From contig OX344749.2 of assembly GCA_947034885.2 (NCBI GenBank), forward strand, positions 5,533,501 to 5,597,500: DNA of 64,000 bases. The letters are read 5' to 3'. How positions within the stretch are numbered: the stretch's first letter is position 1; each line of letters starts with the position of its first letter. The notes under the pieces were generated by a model. It saw only the letters and a program-made list of their open reading frames with translations. It had not been told where the DNA came from and made no database searches. Source of the stretch: Thuidium tamariscinum. Taxonomy: Eukaryota > Streptophyta > Bryopsida > Hypnales > Thuidiaceae. The position numbers were made by a program, and so were the translations under genes. Positions 58,218-64,000 of the stretch are shown here, one piece after another.

Positions 58218-59279
58218 GTGCCTCTGATTTTCAAATTTTATTTGATTGTTGGTAAATAAAAAATTCCCATGTTTTCCCAGGGGTAAAATTGCAGACTTCC
58301 AATGACTCCTTTTTACTGTCCTGCCATGCTGATCATGAGCCAAGCCAGCAACAAGTGAACTACCGCTCCACGATCACCATCAGTTTTTCTAGGGGCTCTC
58401 CCTCTCTTTGTTTCTGGGGAGCCTTGTTATTATAACTTGGCATCATCACCCTGCAACAATTATTCCAGAAGCTTTGTTTGTTACTGGTAAGTTACTACAG
58501 ACGGACGACGTATGGGTGAATGTGGGTCTAGGTGAACAAATTTTCTGACTGTGAAGCCATGATCTCAAAGCCCCAGTCCATCTTGCCTAGAAAATGCAGA
58601 TTATTTAACTTACTGTCAAGGACAAAGGCGGAAACTAATTTGTCTGTAGAGTTTTTCCTTTTTTCCTTTTTAATGGTTTTTTTTGGGAAAAATAAAATAA
58701 AATTTGTCTGCAGAGTGGGTGGAATTTCTCCTTAGCTCCACCTGCCCCTTGTACTTGAGCAATGACGTGGACATCACTCATCTCCATCATTTGACCCCTG
58801 AAATGTGAAATGGCCCCTTCTCCCTTAACTTACTCCCTTGTTGGCATTGATGATGAGTTACATGTTTTTGCCAGGAACTCTTTTTTTCTGGCACAAAGCC
58901 GTCTGCTTTTTTTTTACAAGCCAAAAAAATATGGACAAACTGAACCTCTTTCGGTTGTGTGCAGAAAAAAACTTATTTAAGCTATTGCATGCACAGTTTC
59001 ACACAATTTGGTACCAATGTCATGTATCAACACCGACAAAATCTTGACAGTAGTCATCGGCATATACAAATCTAGTATTGTGTACAGTAGAACCACCAGA
59101 TTTAACCTTTAAATAAATATCCAGCACCAATCCCAACAGCAAGCCACAAATTGTCGCTCACGGTATTAAGATTACAATAGGGTTAGTGAGGGTAGCTTCC
59201 AGGGAAATTGTAGAAGTTTTTACCATATGGCTTACCACATTATAGTGGTTAATGTCTTTTAGAAGGAAGTCAGATTTGG
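58218..59279. other. Mixed-composition spacer
   Basis: Somewhat GC-richer at 58300-58600 and 58740-58860. No gene is recognised. It contains the short insertion at 58652-58700. Confidence 0.3.
58652..58700. mobile_element. Possible minimal retroposon insertion (49 bp)
   Basis: AATTTGTCTGTAGAG (58637-58651) and AATTTGTCTGCAGAG (58701-58715) form a 15-bp direct repeat with one mismatch. They surround a simple T-rich then A-rich insert. Duplication by slippage cannot be excluded. Confidence 0.4.
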
Positions 59280-59745
59280 GCACTACAGACAGTGGAAACA
59301 CCCAAAACCGTCCAAATAAGGAATTCAGCATAGTTGGAGGCAACGTTTTTAAAAAATGATATTTTTCTAGTATCAACGAGTGAAAATCATGAATATTCAA
59401 AAATTAAATTAAAATTTTGGGATACAATATGTAATTTCTACAAATTTTTAAAGGGTTGGCTCCCTAGACCTGTGGAACTGTCCTGTAGGTGCCCCCCAAA
59501 CTGAACCTTGCGAAAATCAACACTAAGCCAATCAAATTTCTCTATGTGTCCTTCAAAACTGAACCTTGCGAAAATCAGCACTAAGCCAATCAAGTTTCTC
59601 TATGTGTCCTTCAGTTGTGTCAGCAAATTACAATCATACATGTGGCAAACACATTAAGGGAAGTCTACTGACGCATTTGGGTGAATCTACAGTCCACCGC
59701 AAGGAGTAGGTGCAAGAATGGGTGTTTTGCCCTTAGATGATATGC
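59280..59745. repeat. Dispersed repeat BB, copy 3 (inverted), with the empty TTAA site
   Basis: This is the reverse complement of both flanks of element I at 40.6-41.7 kb, joined without interruption at TTAA (59654-59657). A direct duplication of about 58 bp, beginning aaactgaaccttgcgaaaat, occupies about 59498-59615. Confidence 0.8.
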
Positions 59746-60467
59746 CAATCATTGTGGATTTGAGGTATTGTGTGAATCATTTGCTTAAAAAACAAAACCT
59801 AAGAGCATTCAAGAGCATTCATTAGAGGTAAAATATTATGCAAGAGCTTTGCTTTTTCAAACAAAATTTCAAAGATGAACATCTAGTACACTCCTATCCT
59901 GTATAAAAGGATTTTTTGTCACCCATTAGGGGCAATAAAACATTTGTGGCGGTGTTCATGGATTAAGCTTTCAATTGACCTATCACCAATCAAGTAGTTC
60001 ATAGCAGTAGGTATTGTCCTCATCATATTTTAAATTTACTTCGTTTTCCACCTTTGGGAGATAAACCCAATTTGAAAGTTTTTTTAATATTATTATTATC
60101 ATCATCATTATATTGATGAAATGAAAGTAAGATCAAACTAAAAGTTGTTCAAATGCTAAAATATAGATGAAAAAGTTTTCTTTTTGAGTGTAGTCAATTC
60201 TGTCTTATTAAAACCTCCAAACCCAAGCACTCAGAGCATTTCTTGTAGTCCTCCAAGTACCCCAACCCTTTCAATTGAGATATGTCTAATTTAGAGTAGA
60301 GGTGGTCATTTGTATCCCCATAGTACAATTCACTAAAATATACTTCCAACCAATCACAAGTCATATAATAGTTATATAAGCAAAAATAAGCTATCATTTA
60401 TCATAACAACTTGCTAATCTTGATAGAAAATATAGCTTGTAGAGGAATTAGTGACCCCTTCAAACAA
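59746..60467. other. AT-rich spacer, nothing recognised
   Basis: No supported feature. Confidence 0.3.
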
Positions 60468-60880
60468 GGTAAATGTACCTATTACTAATACATGCCCCAT
60501 CAACAATAAATAGGATCCCCTATTCCAAACAAGATTGGAATGGATTTCCATTTTCTCCTTAGAATGTGTGTCTTTGTACTTTTTCAAGGCTTGGATCAAT
60601 AAGTTAATGACACATAAGTGAGCATAAATGTAGGAAGTAATTAATGGGAAAGTATTCTTGAATGATGGAAATTGGATCACTCTAGATGTTGGTTATAGGT
60701 CAAGCCTAACTTTTGCTTTATAAAATTTATAGTAATTTCAATTCAAGAGATAAAATTACCAATTTTTTTGCAATCTCCATTATTTTTTATCAATGCATCT
60801 CTAAAAATATTTGCTTTGCCTTGTACTACCCTAGAGTATATCCAAATGTGCTTATTTTATCGGTTATGGGTGCATCTACC
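60468..60880. mobile_element. Repeat family Y, copy 5 (inverted)
   Basis: The left end GGTAAATGTACCTATTACTA and the reversed right end GGTAGATGCACCCATAACCG are inverted relatives. The interior matches copy 2 (gttaatgacacataagtgag, agtaatttcaattcaagaga). It is 413 bp. Confidence 0.65.
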
Positions 60881-60970
60881 TTACAACTAATTTAGTGGAC
60901 CAGAGTGAAGGTAGAGGCTGACACATGCTAAAATTGATTACTTATCATCCAAAAATTACAGGATTTGGGA

Positions 60971-61269
60971 CAGGGTTTTTTTTCTGGCGATTTGGTGCAA
61001 AATTGCACCAAATTTTTTGGCTTGGCACCAAGCGTATAGGAACAAAACAGTAAAAAATTGGATGAAATCCCCAATAAACTTCAATTTTTTTAATAAATAG
61101 TGGATGAAATCCCAAAATAATGGATAAAAATAGAATGATAGATATGTATTATGTGTTAGTATGATATTTTCTATCCAATATATGGATGAATGTTGAGATT
61201 TGGAACTCCACAATAAAATGAAATATTGCCATCTTTGCCACTTCACAAGAAATGAAAACAACAACCCTG
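60971..61269. mobile_element. hAT-like short element R, copy 2 (inverted)
   Basis: The left end is CAGGGTTTTTTTTCTGG and the reversed right end is CAGGGTTGTTGTTTTC. The 8-bp flanks ATTTGGGA (60963-60970) and GTTTGGGG (61270-61277) match at six of eight. It is 299 bp and similar throughout to 31616-31908 reversed. Confidence 0.75.
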
Positions 61270-61277
61270 GTTTGGGG

Positions 61278-61761
61278 TATTTCGTTCAGGTATCTCTCTT
61301 CTGCTGTTGCTGAATTGAATTCCTTTGGGACTTTTGGATATGACCATATTAACTGAAGTTATGCTTTCAATGCAGGTGTTGTGTTACTGAGCATGGATGC
61401 AAACTGCAGACTGAAGAGTCCTTGCTGGTGGAAGCACTGATCCGCCAGTCAGTTTTTGTTGTATTTTCAGCTGTTTGTTTTTTTCCTTCTCCCAATTGAC
61501 CATCCTAAGTTGCCCTGTCCGTGCAACTCAGCATGGTTGTGTCTGGGATTTCAAAAACCCAACAGGCCATGATCAGAGGCAGTGCAAATGCAACATAGTT
61601 TTAACTTACTTCCGCTTGCAAATCCGCCAACTAATTGCGTGCCCGCAACTTCCTCCATTGGATGGCCCAACTTCGGTTTTTGTATTCATGTGTGATTTGA
61701 TGATTGTGTGTGCTCAGGATGGACAGTAAGTTTTCATCACAGTCCGGGAAGAAATTTTAGC
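61278..61761 (+). other. GC-moderate stretch, possible old exon or transcript, unassigned
   Basis: Composition rises to about 44% GC. tttcaatgcag^gtgttg near 61375 resembles a splice acceptor and gatggacagtaag near 61727 a donor, but the frames between are interrupted and unrecognised. Confidence 0.2.
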
Positions 61762-61765
61762 TTAA

Positions 61766-62090
61766 GGTAAGAGGTCCTATAATGGACCATCGAAGGGCTG
61801 AAACAGAATTTCAGGTAGGTAAAACCTCTAGAAATATTTTTCAGTAAATTTTCCTTGAAAAACAAGTAGAATTGACATCTAACCCAAGTTTTTTCATATT
61901 TTTCTGAACTTTTTTGAATTAGTTATCAAATTTTGAAGTTGAAAGGGCACAGGGCTGTAAAATGGTGCCCTAGCTACAATGTACACTGTGAGTACACTGC
62001 TGAAGGCTATGAAAAAGTAACATGTACAACTACTATACATTTAAGATAGGGCACCATTTTAGAACCCTCTCCATTTAAGAGCCTTCTACC
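61766..62090. mobile_element. GGTAAGAGG family element, copy P3
   Basis: Ends are GGTAAGAGGTCCTATAATGG and, reversed, GGTAGAAGGCTCTTAAATGG. Exact TTAA lies on both sides (61762-61765, 62091-62094). It is 325 bp and nearly identical in layout to P1 at 4523-4847. Confidence 0.88.
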
Positions 62091-62094
62091 TTAA

Positions 62095-64000
62095 CCGGCT
62101 AAAATCCTACATTTTCTTGCACCAACTGGTTGCTTGGAGAATACTCGTAGCTAGACCTTAAAAAATAGAGAATATTCCTTTTTTCCCCCTCTAAAATGAT
62201 TGTTTTTTTTCCTGAAATTTTGAACTTCATTTGAAAATTCTGGATTTCAACCGGCTGACTTGCAACTACTAAATGCCGGTACTCCCCGTTCATTGTTTTT
62301 TCACACAGTACAAGAAGGAGCTTCAGAAGGTGAAGGGTCTCCCTCCTCCCTCCTCATGTCCTGCTTGGCCTCATCAATGTTTTGGTGAATTAATGCAGCC
62401 CCCACCGCAACAGCCAGAGAGTGGAAATCTCAAAAACCAACCACGGCATCATGTCATGTCATGAGCACGCAGTTGTTGCAGGACTCCTTGCCTGCATCAT
62501 CATGCTCCTAATTCCAAGGTGGCCTCCCTTCCCTTACTCCCTTACTTGGAGTTGATGGAGGGCCGGGGTTCCGGATTATTATTTTAACCCTTCTCGAGAT
62601 GGGTAGTTGGAACACGATAATGCGAAGCCTTGTCCGTCCTGCACCTGTGGAATCGCGGTCGTCCACATGGATGTGTAAGGGAAGGGGTACCTCCTCGGCG
62701 GATTCGAGGGCCGGAATTGAACCAAAAGCCCAGGGGGGTGACTTCCGACGATCCGATCCAGCCTGACCAGCCAATGGGCGGAAGCTGACATAATTGCATT
62801 GAAAATGGAGCTCGTAATTTCGTGTTTAAATTTCATTTAAAAAATAATAATAACAATAATGAGAATGAGAATTCCCCGCCCTCAGGACTCCTTTGGTGCA
62901 AGCAAAAAAGACAATTTCACACAGCGTGGAAGCAAGTGAGATTGCAGGCAGGCTGACCCCCAACACCCAGGAGTACATTTTACAATCATGTTTCACGGGT
63001 AATCCACAGAATCTGTGCAACAGCTAGCGGGGGGAACAGAGGCCTACTCCTACCTAGGAAAAAAATTAACGGAAGCCAAGCATCTGTTTTAAAAAAAAAA
63101 ATGAAAAAAAAAATGGGGGGTACCATGAAAATTGCTGAGATTAAGTACCTGGTGTTGGTACGGAAACTTGTGTGTGCACTGCCAAGGATTGGGGTCCGTT
63201 GAAATTCAGGGTAGGCCAAAATGATCCACATACAAACTTCGACATTAGACGGAGATGGGTCGTCAATCTTCACACTTTTGGGACAACAAGGAGGACGGTG
63301 GACTTTTACTCCACATTTGCAATGATGTGGAAGATCACGTGATTCCACACAATGTTCGTTACAATCCAGATCGCCTGACAAACCAGGACGCCGGGGGCCG
63401 CGTTCACATTGCCCACGACGGTCGTCGTCGGTTATTGTGGAGGGAGGGGCTGTACTTGATGTCCGTCGCGGTCGTGGTCAGGTGAGTTTTCCCCCTTCCC
63501 TTCCTTGGCTTTCCTTTCCACAGCCGGGCTTTCGTTTAGGAGCATCCCAAGTGGGCGATGTGGGAGACGATGTCTGTCCGTACAGAATATAATTGCGAGA
63601 TCGTTTCCAAAAGAAGGGTCTGAGAACCCCGCCTAATTGCCTGGTCTCTTTTCGAGGACCCCGTCGCGGGCGGAGGTTTTCAACATAAGGGTCACGAGAT
63701 TTGAAATCCAAATATATAGCAAGTGGCTGCCTGCCTGGCCTGGCCTGGAGAAGGGCCTCCCTCTGTCCGGAAACTTCAAAGTCACCGGAGCAGCTTTAGT
63801 TTACTTCTCAACCAAACTGTACCTTGTTGCGTAACTGGAAAGCATGTGACTTATTCCTATTGGAATGTCGTGAGGTCAAAATTCAATACACGCAGCTCCC
63901 TGTCTGAGTGTCTGCCTCTTGGCAGAAGGTTTGTGTGCGCGGACTTGAGGGGTTATTGTTGGATTGTTGTTTGCACATGTGGCCGGAGAAGTCAATTGGT
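62095..64000. other. GC-richer region at the right edge, no gene recognised with confidence
   Basis: Composition is near 48% GC from about 62280. Frames at 62508-62836 and 62986-63711 overlap on several strands. A - strand stretch around 63200-63381 is Cys/His-rich (HCKCG, then CC) but matches no family I can name. The region may belong to a gene that continues beyond the window. Confidence 0.3.
62575..62790 (-). mobile_element. Possible tRNA-derived SINE
   Basis: On the - strand a B-box match GGTTCAATTCC (about 62712-62722) is preceded, 38 bases earlier, by an A-box-like TGGCTGGTCAGG. The body continues to gggttaaaataataatcc. No target duplication was found, so this could be chance. Confidence 0.3.

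Overview
The window looks like nuclear DNA of a land plant. The evidence is a gene for a WRKY transcription factor of group IIc with an intron at the invariant Arg codon of the WRKY domain, the C-terminal part of a TPR protein with a plant-like acidic tail, and plant-type GT-AG introns. The WRKY core sequence and the sparse, AT-rich, gene-poor layout fit a bryophyte or lycophyte better than a seed plant, but that is inference with low confidence.

Layout. Positions 2-571 hold the 3' end of a TPR gene on the + strand. From about 1.4 to 13 kb there is AT-rich repeat DNA: non-autonomous DNA transposons, a 30-bp tandem repeat and a nested cluster of elements at 9.2-12.5 kb. The only complete gene is the WRKY gene on the - strand (exons 20311-19398, 16908-16762 and 15134-14024; 723 residues), with GC-richer leader and upstream DNA to about 22.9 kb. 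From 23 kb to the end no gene was recognised. That stretch alternates AT-rich blocks packed with short inverted-repeat elements and GC-richer islands (26.9-28.8, 38.3-40.7, 44.5-46.4, 61.3-61.7 and 62.3-64 kb) that hold SINE-like retroposons and only weak coding signals.

The main novelty is in the mobile DNA. More than fifteen elements from several families end in short inverted repeats and lie between TTAA, or one-base variants of it. Eight have exact TTAA on both sides. A related copy of the host repeat at 59.65 kb keeps the uninterrupted site with a single TTAA, so TTAA is the duplicated target and not part of the element. This is the hallmark of piggyBac, Kolobok or Sola3-type transposition. 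No transposase is present here, so all would be mobilised in trans. A second group (five copies, about 730-760 bp, ends beginning GGGTSATTGCAAGAAACA) makes 4-bp target duplications and inserts into itself. CACTA-like, hAT-like and Tc1/mariner-like short elements and SINE-like insertions complete the picture. Nesting gives a relative order of several insertions. I saw no retrovirus-like or capsid-bearing element, no tRNA or rRNA gene and no CRISPR array.
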